Source: Archangium primigenium (GTDB lineage: Bacteria > Myxococcota > Myxococcia > Myxococcales > Myxococcaceae). From it: DNA of 64,000 nt. The position numbers and the translations under genes are program-made. Positions 35,333 to 44,102 of the stretch are shown here, in pieces. Under the pieces are notes generated by a model that had not been told where the DNA came from, searched no databases, and was given only the letters and a program-made list of their open reading frames with translations. Within the stretch, counting starts at the first letter, position 1, and each line of letters begins with the position of its first letter. The stretch lies in assembly GCF_016904885.1 (NCBI RefSeq), contig NZ_JADWYI010000001.1, forward strand, positions 62,001 through 126,000, read 5' to 3'.

Positions 35333-35797
35333 ATGATTCCTTCGCGCACCGTCACCTTCGACGACAGCCTGCACCCCCTGCTCCTCATCCGCTACGACGG
35401 GCGGGCCTCGAATGCCCACCTGTCCGAAGCGCTCGCGCAGCGCAGCCGCTACCTCGCGCGCGGCGAGCGGCACGTGCTCGTGCACGACATGCGCCGGGCG
35501 AGCGTCACGTGTTCCTCCGAGCAGCGGCGCATGCAGACGGACTGGCTCCGGGCCCATGACGCCCAGTTGCGCGCGTGCATGATGGGCGTCGTCTTCGTCA
35601 CCGACTCGGCGGCGCTGCGGCTGCTGTTGAGCATCATGCACCACGTGCAGCCCATGCCCATGCCCCACGTGCTGCTGCCCACCCTGGCCGACGCGGTGGA
35701 CTGGAGCACGGACCAGCTGCGGCACTTCGGCTTCACGATCGACGCCGAGGCGGCGCTCGCCCACTTCGATGAGCCCCCCGCGCGACGCATCGCGTGA
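35333..35797 (+). CDS. Uncharacterised STAS-like small protein
   Basis: A 154-residue cytoplasmic protein. The alternation of hydrophobic beta-like and helical segments, with VLVHDMRRAS in the middle, resembles the STAS/SpoIIAA-like proteins frequent in myxobacteria, but I cannot place it in a named family. A TAGAAT box at 35302-35307 overlaps an upstream in-frame ATG (35306); if it is the -10 element, translation must start at ATG 35333. Neither start has a clear ribosome-binding site. The gene ends 12 bases before the next one and could be co-transcribed with it. Confidence 0.6.
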   Translation: MIPSRTVTFDDSLHPLLLIRYDGRASNAHLSEALAQRSRYLARGERHVLVHDMRRASVTCSSEQRRMQTDWLRAHDAQLRACMMGVVFVTDSAALRLLLSIMHHVQPMPMPHVLLPTLADAVDWSTDQLRHFGFTIDAEAALAHFDEPPARRIA

Positions 35798-35809
35798 CAT
35801 GCTGGGCGC

Positions 35810-36799
35810 ATGACGACTGAACAACCGCGCGTCCTCCTGGTGGGCGCGGGGGCCGTGGGACAGGTCTTCGGCCATTACCTGCAGGCGGCCGGCTGCGCCG
35901 TGACCTTCTTCGTGAAGCCGAAGTACGCCGCCGAGGCCCAGAAGGGCTTCGCGCTGTACGAATTGACGATCCGCGAGCGCGCGCCCGCCCCCCGCCCCCT
36001 GAGCGGCGTGGGCGTGCTCACCTCCGAGCGCGAGGTCCAGAAGACGCGCTGGGACCAGGTCTGGCTGTGCATGTCCTCCACCGCCCTGCGCGCGGGGGAC
36101 TGGGTGAAGAAGCTCGCGGCGAGCACCGGCGACGCCACCTGGGTGATGCTCCAGCCCGCCCTCGACGATCGCGAGTGGCTGTCGCAGTGGGTGCCGCCCG
36201 AGCGACTGCTCACCGGGATGATTCCCTTCCTCGCCTTCCAGGCGCCCCTGACGCCCGGGGACGCGCTGGCCGGGCCGGGCACGGCGTTCTGGATGCCGCC
36301 CCTCACCAAGGGCCTCCTGAGCGGCACCCGTGAGCGGCTCTGGCCCGTGCTCTCCGCGCTGCGCGCCGGGGGCTACCCGGCCCAGGAGGACCCCGACGTG
36401 ACGCGCGCCGTGTCCGTGCCCAGCGCGGTGCTCTGCGCCCTGATGCTCGGACTGGAGACCCAGGGGTGGAGCTTCGAGCGCCTGCTCCAGCCCGAGCCCC
36501 TGGCGCGCACCCTGGGCGCCGCGCGGGAGGCGGCGCGGATCGCCGAGTGGGCTACCGGGGCGTCCTCCGCCTCCGTCCAGGCCCTGCTCAAGCCCTTCGT
36601 GCTCAAGTCCGCGCTGGCCGTGGCCACCCGCCTGGCCCCGGTGGACCTGGAGGCCTTCTTCCGGGCCCACTTCACCAAGGTGAACGATCAGACCCGCTTG
36701 ATGGCGCGCACCTACATCGACATGGGCCGCGGCGCGAACCTGGACACGCGCCAGCTCCAGGCCTTGCTCCCCCAGGACGCCCCCCGCGCCCCACGGTGA
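35810..36799 (+). CDS. Ketopantoate reductase-like (ApbA/PanE) protein
   Basis: A 329-residue NAD(P)-binding protein. The Rossmann motif VGAGAVGQVFG begins at residue 11. The fold and length match the ApbA/PanE family, which includes ketopantoate reductase, but the typical catalytic segments (NGL, the KxxxN region) are not obvious. It may therefore act on another 2-keto acid. No pantothenate gene is nearby. The ATG at 35810 is the only sensible start, 12 bases after the previous gene. Confidence 0.72.
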   Translation: MTTEQPRVLLVGAGAVGQVFGHYLQAAGCAVTFFVKPKYAAEAQKGFALYELTIRERAPAPRPLSGVGVLTSEREVQKTRWDQVWLCMSSTALRAGDWVKKLAASTGDATWVMLQPALDDREWLSQWVPPERLLTGMIPFLAFQAPLTPGDALAGPGTAFWMPPLTKGLLSGTRERLWPVLSALRAGGYPAQEDPDVTRAVSVPSAVLCALMLGLETQGWSFERLLQPEPLARTLGAAREAARIAEWATGASSASVQALLKPFVLKSALAVATRLAPVDLEAFFRAHFTKVNDQTRLMARTYIDMGRGANLDTRQLQALLPQDAPRAPR

Positions 36800-36808
36800 G
36801 CCCGGCCG

Positions 36809-37258
36809 TCAGTGCCGGTCATACAGGAAGTCACGCGCCGGGGCCTCGCGCCGGGAGAACAACGCGTAGAACGAGGGCAGGCCGTGCTCCTCGCCCTCGA
36901 CGATGCGCTTGAACACCTTGCCCACCGGGTTGCAGTAGCGCTCGGGGCCCAGTCGGATCAGCAGGGGGAAGCCCGTCACCCCCTCCATGGACGTGCCCTC
37001 GGTCCGACACCACCCGGCCCCGGCGTGCCGCACGAACACCTCGCCCACGTAGCACCCGATGGCGAAGAGCACCTCGGCCACCTGCTCGGCCGGCACCCCC
37101 TCGTGCCGCAGCCGCCCGAGCAGCGCGTCCAGGGGCAGCAGGCTCTCCACGGAGTAGTCCAGCTCCAGGTCGTGCAGGAGCAGGGCCGCGCAGACGCACA
37201 GGGCGGCGTGTTTGGGCGCGGCTTCGGGCGTGGGGGGGTATTTGAGCCTCAATTGCAT
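36809..37258 (-). CDS. Uncharacterised 149-residue protein
   Basis: I do not recognise this family with confidence. The protein has no signal peptide. Its N-terminal half contains hydrophobic helices with two close cysteines (AALCVCAALLLHDLEL). Its C-terminal half contains AIGCYVGEVFVRHAGAGW and YCNPVGKVFKRIVEGEE, a GEV...W...NP..KV..R pattern seen in small uncharacterised bacterial proteins. Four or five cysteines could bind metal. The ATG at 37258 (MQLRLKYPP) has an AGGAG site; an upstream in-frame ATG at 37300 lacks one. It is convergent with the preceding gene and divergent from glnS. Confidence 0.6.
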   Translation of the reverse strand: MQLRLKYPPTPEAAPKHAALCVCAALLLHDLELDYSVESLLPLDALLGRLRHEGVPAEQVAEVLFAIGCYVGEVFVRHAGAGWCRTEGTSMEGVTGFPLLIRLGPERYCNPVGKVFKRIVEGEEHGLPSFYALFSRREAPARDFLYDRH

Positions 37259-37491
37259 GGGCCGGAACTCCTGCGTGGGGGGAGGACGGAACGATGACAC
37301 GCCCCCGCCACCGTCGCGACCGCCCCCCGGTACGAGACCCGGGGGTCCTCCGGGGTGGGCTCCCCCGAGGACACCACCCGGCCGCCCGCCCTCCCGCCCG
37401 CCCGGAATCTCCCCCCGGGCCCGGATGATTCTCTTTCGTTCCCCCCGTCTTTTGGGCGAGTGTGGGCCCTCTAGAGGAGACCCGTTTCCAT

Positions 37492-39204
37492 ATGGCCGAG
37501 ACCGAGACCAAGCCCGTCCACTTCATCCGTCAGATCATCGCGGAGGACAACCAGTCCGGAAAGTTCGGCGGAAGTGTGCGCACCCGCTTTCCTCCCGAGC
37601 CCAACGGCTACCTGCACATCGGACATGCCAAGAGCATCCACCTCAATTACGGCATGGCGGTGGAGCACGGCGGCCAGTTCCACATGCGCTTCGACGACAC
37701 CAACCCGTCGAAGGAAGAGCAGGAGTACGTCGACTCCATCCTCCGGGACGTGAAGTGGGTGGGCGCGGACTGGGGCGATCGGCTCTTCTTCGCCTCGGAC
37801 TACTTCGAGCAGATGTACGCCTACGCCGAGCAGCTCATCCAGAAGGGCAAGGCGTTCGTGTGCGACCTGAACGCCGAGCAGATGCGCGAGCACCGCGGCA
37901 CGCTCACCGAGCCCGGCCGCGACAGCCCCTTCCGCGAGCGGAGCGTGGAGGAGAACCTGGACCTGTTCCGGCGCATGCGCGCGGGCGAGTTTCCCGACGG
38001 CGCGCGCACCCTGCGGGCGAAGATCGACATGGCGTCGCCCAACTTCAACCTGCGCGACCCGGTGCTCTACCGCATCATCCACGCCCACCACCACCGCCAG
38101 GGCGACAAATGGTGCATCTATCCCATGTATGACTGGGCGCACGGCATCGAGGACTCGATCGAGCGCATCACCCACTCGCTGTGCACGCTCGAGTTCGAGA
38201 ACCACCGGCCGCTCTATGACTGGTTCCTCGATCAGCTGGGCGTCTACCACCCGCAGCAGATCGAGTTCTCGCGGCTCAACCTCACCTACACGGTGATGAG
38301 CAAGCGCAAGCTGTTGGAGCTGGTCCAGGGCAAGCACGTGCGCGGCTGGGACGACCCGCGCATGCCCACGCTGTCCGGCCTGCGCCGGCGCGGCTGCACC
38401 CCCGAGGCCCTGCGCGCCTTCTGCGAGGACGTGGGCGTCACCAAGTTCGACGCCAGCATCGACGTGGGCCGGCTGGAGAACGCGATGCGCGACGACCTCA
38501 ACCGCCGCTCGCCGCGCCGGCTCGCCGTGCTGCGCCCGCTCAAGCTCATCATCGAGAACTTCCCCGAGGGCCAGGTGGAGATGCTCGACGCGGTGAACAA
38601 CCCGGAGGACCCGTCCGCGGGCTCGCGCCAGATGCCCTTCTCGCGCGAGCTGTACATCGAGCAGGACGACTTCATGGAGAACCCGCCCAAGAAGTTCTTC
38701 CGGCTCGCACCCGGGCAGGAGGTGCGGCTGCGCTTCGCCTTCTTCGTCAAGTGCACGGGGGTGGAGAAGGACGCCGCGGGCAACATCACCGCGGTGCGCG
38801 CCACGTATGACCCCGCCACGCGCGGCGGCGAGTCGCCGGATGGGCGCAAGGTGAAGGCCACCATCCACTGGGTGTCCGCCGCGCACGCCGTGGACGCGGA
38901 GGTGCGGCTGTTCGATCGGCTCTTCAACGTGGCCGAGCCGGACCGCACGCCCAAGGATCCCAAGCTGGCCGCGACCTTCAACTACAAGCAGAACCTCAAC
39001 CCGAACTCGTTGGAAGTCCTCCGCGCCAAGATGGAGCCGGCCCTGGGCGCGGCGCAGGCGGACGAGCGCTTCCAGTTCGAGCGCCTGGGCTACTTCTGCG
39101 TGGACGCGGACACGAAGCCGGGCGCGCCCGTGTTCAACCGCACGGTGACGCTCAAGGACACCTGGGCCAAGGAGCAGGCCAAGGACAGCAAGGGCGCCAG
39201 CTAG
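37492..39204 (+). CDS. glnS: Glutamine-tRNA ligase
   Basis: A 570-residue class I aminoacyl-tRNA synthetase charging tRNA-Gln. The ATP-binding HIGH motif is in [12 protein letters not shown], the KMSKS-like loop is [11 protein letters not shown], and the C-terminal beta-barrel anticodon-binding domains cover about 345-565. Length matches bacterial GlnRS. Its presence implies direct charging of tRNA-Gln rather than only the GatCAB route. The ATG at 37492 has GAGGAGA upstream; the open frame begins earlier, at 37462. The 233-base upstream region may hold the promoter and leader; no T-box pattern was seen. Confidence 0.97.
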   Translation: MAETETKPVHFIRQIIAEDNQSGKFGGSVRTRFPPEPNGYLHIGHAKSIHLNYGMAVEHGGQFHMRFDDTNPSKEEQEYVDSILRDVKWVGADWGDRLFFASDYFEQMYAYAEQLIQKGKAFVCDLNAEQMREHRGTLTEPGRDSPFRERSVEENLDLFRRMRAGEFPDGARTLRAKIDMASPNFNLRDPVLYRIIHAHHHRQGDKWCIYPMYDWAHGIEDSIERITHSLCTLEFENHRPLYDWFLDQLGVYHPQQIEFSRLNLTYTVMSKRKLLELVQGKHVRGWDDPRMPTLSGLRRRGCTPEALRAFCEDVGVTKFDASIDVGRLENAMRDDLNRRSPRRLAVLRPLKLIIENFPEGQVEMLDAVNNPEDPSAGSRQMPFSRELYIEQDDFMENPPKKFFRLAPGQEVRLRFAFFVKCTGVEKDAAGNITAVRATYDPATRGGESPDGRKVKATIHWVSAAHAVDAEVRLFDRLFNVAEPDRTPKDPKLAATFNYKQNLNPNSLEVLRAKMEPALGAAQADERFQFERLGYFCVDADTKPGAPVFNRTVTLKDTWAKEQAKDSKGAS

Positions 39205-39326
39205 ACCTGGCGCGGTGATGTACCCCGGGGCGCGGTGCGCGCGCCGCCGGGGTCCCGCCGGGGCGCTGCGTGCCCGCGTGGGATGGCTCGTGATTCACCC
39301 TTCCCGTCGTCCGAGTGCCCGCCCTC

Positions 39327-39584
39327 ATGTCCCAGGATCCCCCGCCGTACCGCACCGAGTTCAGCAACCTGGCGCGGATGCAGGTCGTCGCCCTGCCCAG
39401 CCTGCCGCACATGTACCTGGTGCACACCCTGGAAGGACTGGCCCAACGCGCCGCGAAGGAGCCCGAACTCACGCCCACGAAGGGACACCTCACGTTCCAC
39501 GAGGCGCGCTATGGCTTCACCTACGAAGTGGACCACGCCCAGCGCAGCATCCTCGTGACAGGCGTGAGCAGTCTCCCGGCGTGA
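39327..39584 (+). CDS. Small protein, weak RelE/ParE-like pattern
   Basis: An 85-residue protein without signal peptide. The order of segments (YRTEFSNLARMQVVALPS at the start, GFTYEVDHAQRSILVTGV at the end) weakly resembles RelE/ParE-family toxins, which end in a similar beta hairpin. No antitoxin gene is visible on either side, so a toxin-antitoxin role is not supported. It could start at ATG 39327 or at GTG 39315. Base composition is somewhat less GC-rich from here to about 40254. Confidence 0.45.
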   Translation: MSQDPPPYRTEFSNLARMQVVALPSLPHMYLVHTLEGLAQRAAKEPELTPTKGHLTFHEARYGFTYEVDHAQRSILVTGVSSLPA

Positions 39585-39720
39585 CTTCGCGTGAACTACT
39601 GCAGTGGGACAACCCATCTGCAGGGTGGAGGAAGAAGCGCATTGGCGTCGTGAACTGGGCGCTCGATGGCACGTTCTCCATCGTCCGGACGCCCACCCCT
39701 GCCCGGCCGAGGGACCTTCC

Positions 39721-40254
39721 GTGAACGTCAAAGACATCGCTCTCGCCTCGCTTCTCGCGCTCACCGGATGCGGCCTGTTCGTGCGACAGGGTCCACCGCT
39801 GATTCCGCTCGAGGATGATCCCTCCGTCGTCTTCCCGCCCTTCTTCGACCGTGTTCCCACCGAAGTCGGCGCCTCGGGCGGCATCACCCTCGTGGATGGC
39901 GAGGCCCTGCGCGCCCTCCAGATCGCCGCCAACGACTTCCTTCCGCCCGACTCCGCGGACGTGCCATGTGCCCTGAAGAAAGAGGCCCAGAGCTACCGCA
40001 TCCTCCGACAGGGCGACGTCTTCTTCATCTCCATCTCCGAGAACCCGGCCCACTGCGGTCGTGAGTCCCCCGCCCTCGACTCGGGCGCGCGATATGCCAT
40101 CCGCCGAGACGGCCGCATTCTTCGCCGCCGCCTGGATGGGCAACCCGAGTTCCCGCGTGAGCCCTCGACCGACTCCGACGGCACCTGGACTCCCGCCGAG
40201 CCGGGCGTGTCCGCACCCCTCGAGGAACACCCGCCAGCACCCGACGCGGGCTGA
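39721..40254 (+). CDS. Uncharacterised lipoprotein
   Basis: A 177-residue lipoprotein that starts with GTG (ribosome-binding site GAGGGA). The signal is short and clear: [15 protein letters not shown], with the lipidated cysteine near residue 16. The mature part ([16 protein letters not shown] and beyond) has two more cysteines and an acidic, proline-rich tail. I do not recognise a family. It stands alone between the small protein gene and the SDR gene. GC content is lower than in the neighbours, which may reflect acquisition by transfer. Confidence 0.65.
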   Translation: MNVKDIALASLLALTGCGLFVRQGPPLIPLEDDPSVVFPPFFDRVPTEVGASGGITLVDGEALRALQIAANDFLPPDSADVPCALKKEAQSYRILRQGDVFFISISENPAHCGRESPALDSGARYAIRRDGRILRRRLDGQPEFPREPSTDSDGTWTPAEPGVSAPLEEHPPAPDAG

Positions 40255-40379
40255 CGTCCTCCCGTGCACAATCTCGCGTCGTCGGGTTCCCGCTCGCCGA
40301 CACTGGGCCCGCGACACCATGGCGTGAGTCACTGGCGGGAGCATCCTGGGCGTCTTTCCCCCACCCAGGAACCCGCACC

Positions 40380-41399
40380 ATGACGAAGAAAGACTCGGAC
40401 ATCCTCTCGCGACGCCAGGCCGTGGGTGGTCTGCTCACCGGCGTCGCGGTCGCCACCGTCGCCTCCCCCGCCGCCGCCCAGCCCGCGCCGGACGCGGGGG
40501 TCCCCGCCGCCGCCCAGGCCACTCCGCCGCCCGCCGTTCCGGACCATCCCCGCCCGCCCTTCCCCGCTCAACAACAGCCCTGGCCGGGTCTCGCCAGCAA
40601 GATGGACCCGCGCCCGGATCACGGTGAGAAGAGCTACGTCGGTTCGGGCCGCCTGCGCGGACGCAAGGCGCTCATCACCGGCGGGGACTCCGGCATCGGT
40701 CGCGCCGCCGCCATCGCCTACGCGCGCGAGGGCGCCGACGTCGCCATCAGCTACCTGCCCGCCGAGGAGCCGGATGCCAAGGAGGTCGTCGCCCTCATCC
40801 GCGCCGAGGGCCGCAAGGCCGTCGCCCTCCCGGGGGACATCCGCACCGAGGCCTTCTGCAAGAAGCTGGTGGCCTCGGCCGTGGCCCAGCTCGGCGGCCT
40901 GGACATCCTGGTCAACAACGCCGCCCGCCAGAAGCCCCACGCCTCCATCCTCGACCTGAGCGCCGAGGACTTCGACTGGACCATCAAGACCAACCTCTAC
41001 GCGATGTTCTGGATCACCAAGGCGGCTGTGCCCCACCTGCCCGCCGGCGCGGCCATCATCAACACCGCCTCGGTGCAGGGCTATGCCCCCTCGCCCCAGT
41101 TGCTCGACTACGCCACCACCAAGGGCGCCATCGTGACGTTCTCCAAGGCCCTGGCCAAACAGCTCGCGGACAAGAACATCCGCGTGAACGCCGTGGCCCC
41201 CGGGCCCTTCTGGACGCCGTTGCAACCCAGCGGGGGACAGTTCCCGGACAAGCTGCCCGGGTTCGGCCAGGACACGCCGCTGGGCCGCCCGGGCCAGCCC
41301 GTGGAGCTCGCCTCCGTCTACGTGCTGCTCGCCTCCCACGAGGCGAGCTACATCACCGGGCAGGTGTACGGCGCGAGCGGCGGGGCCGGCAACCCCTGA
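40380..41399 (+). CDS. SDR oxidoreductase with Tat-like signal
   Basis: A 339-residue short-chain dehydrogenase of the YghA/glucose-dehydrogenase-like group. The cofactor motif [10 protein letters not shown] lies near residue 100 and the NNAA motif near 181. The catalytic Ser (TASVQG) and the Tyr-x-x-x-Lys pair (LDYATTKGA) are both present. Before the enzyme domain is a ~95-residue extension that starts with a twin-arginine-like signal (SRRQAVGG, hydrophobic stretch, ending PAAAQ) and a proline-rich linker. The protein may thus be exported folded with its NAD(P), which is uncommon for this family. AGGAA precedes the ATG. Confidence 0.88.
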   Translation: MTKKDSDILSRRQAVGGLLTGVAVATVASPAAAQPAPDAGVPAAAQATPPPAVPDHPRPPFPAQQQPWPGLASKMDPRPDHGEKSYVGSGRLRGRKALITGGDSGIGRAAAIAYAREGADVAISYLPAEEPDAKEVVALIRAEGRKAVALPGDIRTEAFCKKLVASAVAQLGGLDILVNNAARQKPHASILDLSAEDFDWTIKTNLYAMFWITKAAVPHLPAGAAIINTASVQGYAPSPQLLDYATTKGAIVTFSKALAKQLADKNIRVNAVAPGPFWTPLQPSGGQFPDKLPGFGQDTPLGRPGQPVELASVYVLLASHEASYITGQVYGASGGAGNP

Positions 41400-41425
41400 C
41401 CCGCGCCGAAAGGGCGCCCCGGGGC

Positions 41426-41677
41426 TCACGGCGACGGCGCGTGCTCCGCGTTGTCCACGACGCCCCGGGCGCCCTCGGCCTTGGCGCAGTGGGCGCAGCA
41501 GAAGAAGCGGCCCCCGGCCTCCACGCCGTGGCCCAACACCTTGCAGTCGCAGTGCTCGCAGATCGGCGCCAGCTTGTGTGCCGCGCACTCGAAGCAGTCG
41601 AAGGTGTGCGTCACCCCGGCGGTGATGACCTGGAACGCCATGCTGTACTCGTTGCCACAAACCTCGCAGGTGCCCAT
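41426..41677 (-). CDS. Zinc-ribbon/metallothionein-like protein
   Basis: An 83-residue protein with 12 cysteines. An N-terminal CxxC (CEVCG) with a second pair (CFEC) forms a zinc-ribbon-like half. The C-terminal half (CEHCDCKVLGHGVEAGGRFF, then CCAHCAKAEG) resembles bacterial SmtA-type metallothioneins. It probably binds zinc or another soft metal in the cytoplasm. The ATG at 41677 has a strong GGGAGGTC site. It is followed, in the opposite direction, by the SDR gene and preceded by the aldo/keto reductase gene on the same strand. Confidence 0.8.
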   Translation of the reverse strand: MGTCEVCGNEYSMAFQVITAGVTHTFDCFECAAHKLAPICEHCDCKVLGHGVEAGGRFFCCAHCAKAEGARGVVDNAEHAPSP

Positions 41678-41772
41678 GACGACCTCCCGCGAGGAAGGTG
41701 GCACCGGGAGAAGCACCCGGCGAGCCCCCCTGTCCGGGCGACCAGCGAGCCGCCTGGCCGCCCGCCCTCGCG

Positions 41773-42792
41773 CTACTTCGACTCGGGGGCCCGGTTCTGG
41801 CTCTGCCGGGTCACCATCCAACCCGGGTACTCCGGCGACAGCTCGGAGGCCTTGTCCAGCGCGGCGAGCTGCTCGGCGGTGAGCTTCAGGGAGGGCGCCT
41901 GGAGGTTGTCCTCGAGCTGCTCGGCCGTCCGCGCGCCGATGATGATCGTCGTCACGTGCGCTTGGTGCAGCAGCCACGCCAGCGCCACCCGCGCCACCGA
42001 GGTGGCGTGGGCCCGGGCGATGCCATCCATCACGTCGATGATGGGCCAGGCCCGCTCGCGGTCCACCGGCGGGAAGTCGAACGACGTGCGGCGCGCGCCT
42101 TCCGGCCCCTGCGTGTCCCGGCGGAACTTGCCGCTCAGGAAGCCGCCGGCGAGCGGACTCCACACCATCAGGCCCACCTGCTGGTCCTTCATCAGGGGCA
42201 CCAGTTCCCGCTCCAGGTCCCGGCCCGCGATGCTGTAGTAGGCCTGCAGCGACTCGAAGCGCGAGAGGCCCCGGTGCTCGCTGATGCCGAGCGCCTTCAT
42301 CAACTGCCAGGCGGCGAGGTTGGACGCGCCCAGGTAGCGCACCTTGCCCTGGCGGACGAGGTCATCGAGCGCGCGCAGCGTCTCGTCCAGGGGCGTGACG
42401 GGATCGAAGCCGTGGATTTGATACAGGTCGATGTAGTCGGTGCCCAGCCGCTTCAAGCTCGCGTGCACCGAGTCCAGGATGTGTCCCCGCGACAGGCCCA
42501 CCTCATTGACCCCCGGTCCCATGCGCCCGCGCACCTTGGTCGCCAGGACGATGTCCTTGCGCCGCTCGCCCAGCGCCTTGCCGAGCATCTGCTCGGACTG
42601 GCCATTGGAGTACACGTTCGCGGTGTCGAAGAAGTTGATGCCCGCGTCCAGGCAGCGGCCCACCAGGGCATCGGCCTCGGCCTGCCCCTGGTTGCCCACC
42701 ACCTTGAACATTCCCTCCCCGCCAAACGTCATCGCGCCAAAACACAGCTCCGAGACATACAGGCCCGTGCGGCCCAGCATCCGGTAGTTCAT
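41773..42792 (-). CDS. Aldo/keto reductase
   Basis: A 339-residue NADPH-dependent oxidoreductase of the AKR superfamily (YajO/PhdF-like). The catalytic tetrad is visible: Asp in FFDTANVYSNG with the Tyr, Lys in LATKVRG and His in LYQIHGFD. The C-terminal cofactor region IIIGARTAEQLEDNL is conserved. It is cytoplasmic and the physiological substrate is unknown. GGGAGGGAGG precedes the ATG at 42792. It is divergent from the zinc alcohol dehydrogenase gene across 137 bases, so the two may share control. Confidence 0.93.
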   Translation of the reverse strand: MNYRMLGRTGLYVSELCFGAMTFGGEGMFKVVGNQGQAEADALVGRCLDAGINFFDTANVYSNGQSEQMLGKALGERRKDIVLATKVRGRMGPGVNEVGLSRGHILDSVHASLKRLGTDYIDLYQIHGFDPVTPLDETLRALDDLVRQGKVRYLGASNLAAWQLMKALGISEHRGLSRFESLQAYYSIAGRDLERELVPLMKDQQVGLMVWSPLAGGFLSGKFRRDTQGPEGARRTSFDFPPVDRERAWPIIDVMDGIARAHATSVARVALAWLLHQAHVTTIIIGARTAEQLEDNLQAPSLKLTAEQLAALDKASELSPEYPGWMVTRQSQNRAPESK

Positions 42793-42929
42793 GTGCGGTC
42801 CTCCCTCCCAACAACACGAAGGACAGACATAACAGGTCCACGATTGGCCGAGGAGCGAGCGGGCCCTCCCGATTCCCGGCGGTTGTCCGGGAGCGGAGGC
42901 CTCCCCAGCATTCTGGACAGGGAGGCCAC

Positions 42930-44099
42930 ATGCGCGCGCTGTGCTGGAATGGTGTCAACGATCTCCGGGTCGAGACCGTGCCGGACCCCGTCATCCTCCA
43001 CCCCCAGGACGTCATCCTCCGGGTGACGATGTCCTCGGTGTGCGGCTCGGATCTGCACGTCATCGACGGGTACGTGCCGACGATGAAGCAGGGGGACATC
43101 CTCGGCCACGAGTTCATGGGGGAGGTCGTCGAGACCGGCGCCGAGGTGCACCGGGTGAAGAAGGGCGACCGGGTGGTGGTGCCGTCCTTCATCGGCTGCG
43201 GCGGGTGCTGGTACTGCGAGCACGACCTCTGGTCCCTGTGCGACCACACCAACCCGAAGCCCGAGGTGCAGCGCGAGGCGTTCGGATACGCCTCGGCGGG
43301 CATCTACGGCTACACCCATGCCTTCGGGGGCTACCCGGGCGCCCATGCGCAGTACGTGCGCGTGCCCTACGCCAACCACGGCTGCTTCCGCGTCCCCGAG
43401 GGGCTGCGCGACGAGCAGGTGCTCTTCCTGTCCGACGCCGCGCCCACGGCCTACATGGGCGCCGAGTTCTGCAACCTCCACGCGGGTGACGTGGTCGCGG
43501 TCTGGGGCGCGGGCGCCGTGGGGCTCCTGGCCATGCAGAGCGCGCGGCTGATGGGCGCCGAGCGCATCATCGCCATCGACCGCTTTCCCGAGCGACTGCG
43601 GCTGGCCCGGGAGAAGGCGGGCGCGGAGACCCTGGACTACACCCAGACCGACGACGTCCTGGAAGCCCTGCGCGAGCTGACGCGCGGACGCGGCCCCGAC
43701 TCGTGCATCGACGCGGTGGGAATGGAGGCGCACGGCACCGGGCTCGAGGGGCTGTATGACCGGGCGAAGCAGGCGCTGCACCTGCACTCCGACCGCGGCC
43801 AGGCCCTGCGCCAGGCCATCCGCGCGTGCCGCAAGGGCGGCACCCTGTCCATCCTCGGCGTCTACGGGGTGATGGACGCGTTCCCCATCGGCGCCATCGT
43901 GACCAAGGGCCTCACGGTGCGCAGCGCCCTGCAGCATGGGCAGGCCTATGTGCCACGCCTGCTCGAGCACGTGCGGCGCGGGGAGCTGGATGCCTCCTAC
44001 CTCGCCACGCACCGGATGTCGCTCGAGGAGGCCCCCCGCGGCTACGAGCTCTTCAAGAAGAAGGAGGAGGGCTGCATCCGCGCGGTGTTCACGCCCTGA
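42930..44099 (+). CDS. Zinc-dependent alcohol/formaldehyde dehydrogenase
   Basis: A 389-residue medium-chain dehydrogenase. Catalytic zinc ligands lie in SVCGSDLHVIDG and GHEFMGEVV. The structural zinc site is CGGCWYCEHDLWSLC, with three close cysteines and a fourth slightly later. The cofactor motif is AVWGAGAVGLLAM. The internal length and sequence resemble glutathione-independent formaldehyde dehydrogenase-like enzymes. The divergent aldo/keto reductase suggests a shared role in aldehyde detoxification; that is inference. Confidence 0.92.
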   Translation: MRALCWNGVNDLRVETVPDPVILHPQDVILRVTMSSVCGSDLHVIDGYVPTMKQGDILGHEFMGEVVETGAEVHRVKKGDRVVVPSFIGCGGCWYCEHDLWSLCDHTNPKPEVQREAFGYASAGIYGYTHAFGGYPGAHAQYVRVPYANHGCFRVPEGLRDEQVLFLSDAAPTAYMGAEFCNLHAGDVVAVWGAGAVGLLAMQSARLMGAERIIAIDRFPERLRLAREKAGAETLDYTQTDDVLEALRELTRGRGPDSCIDAVGMEAHGTGLEGLYDRAKQALHLHSDRGQALRQAIRACRKGGTLSILGVYGVMDAFPIGAIVTKGLTVRSALQHGQAYVPRLLEHVRRGELDASYLATHRMSLEEAPRGYELFKKKEEGCIRAVFTP

Positions 44100-44102
44100 G
44101 CG

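Noticed and set aside
39327-39584. Toxin-antitoxin module
   Set aside because: Similarity to RelE/ParE is weak and no antitoxin gene is found beside it.
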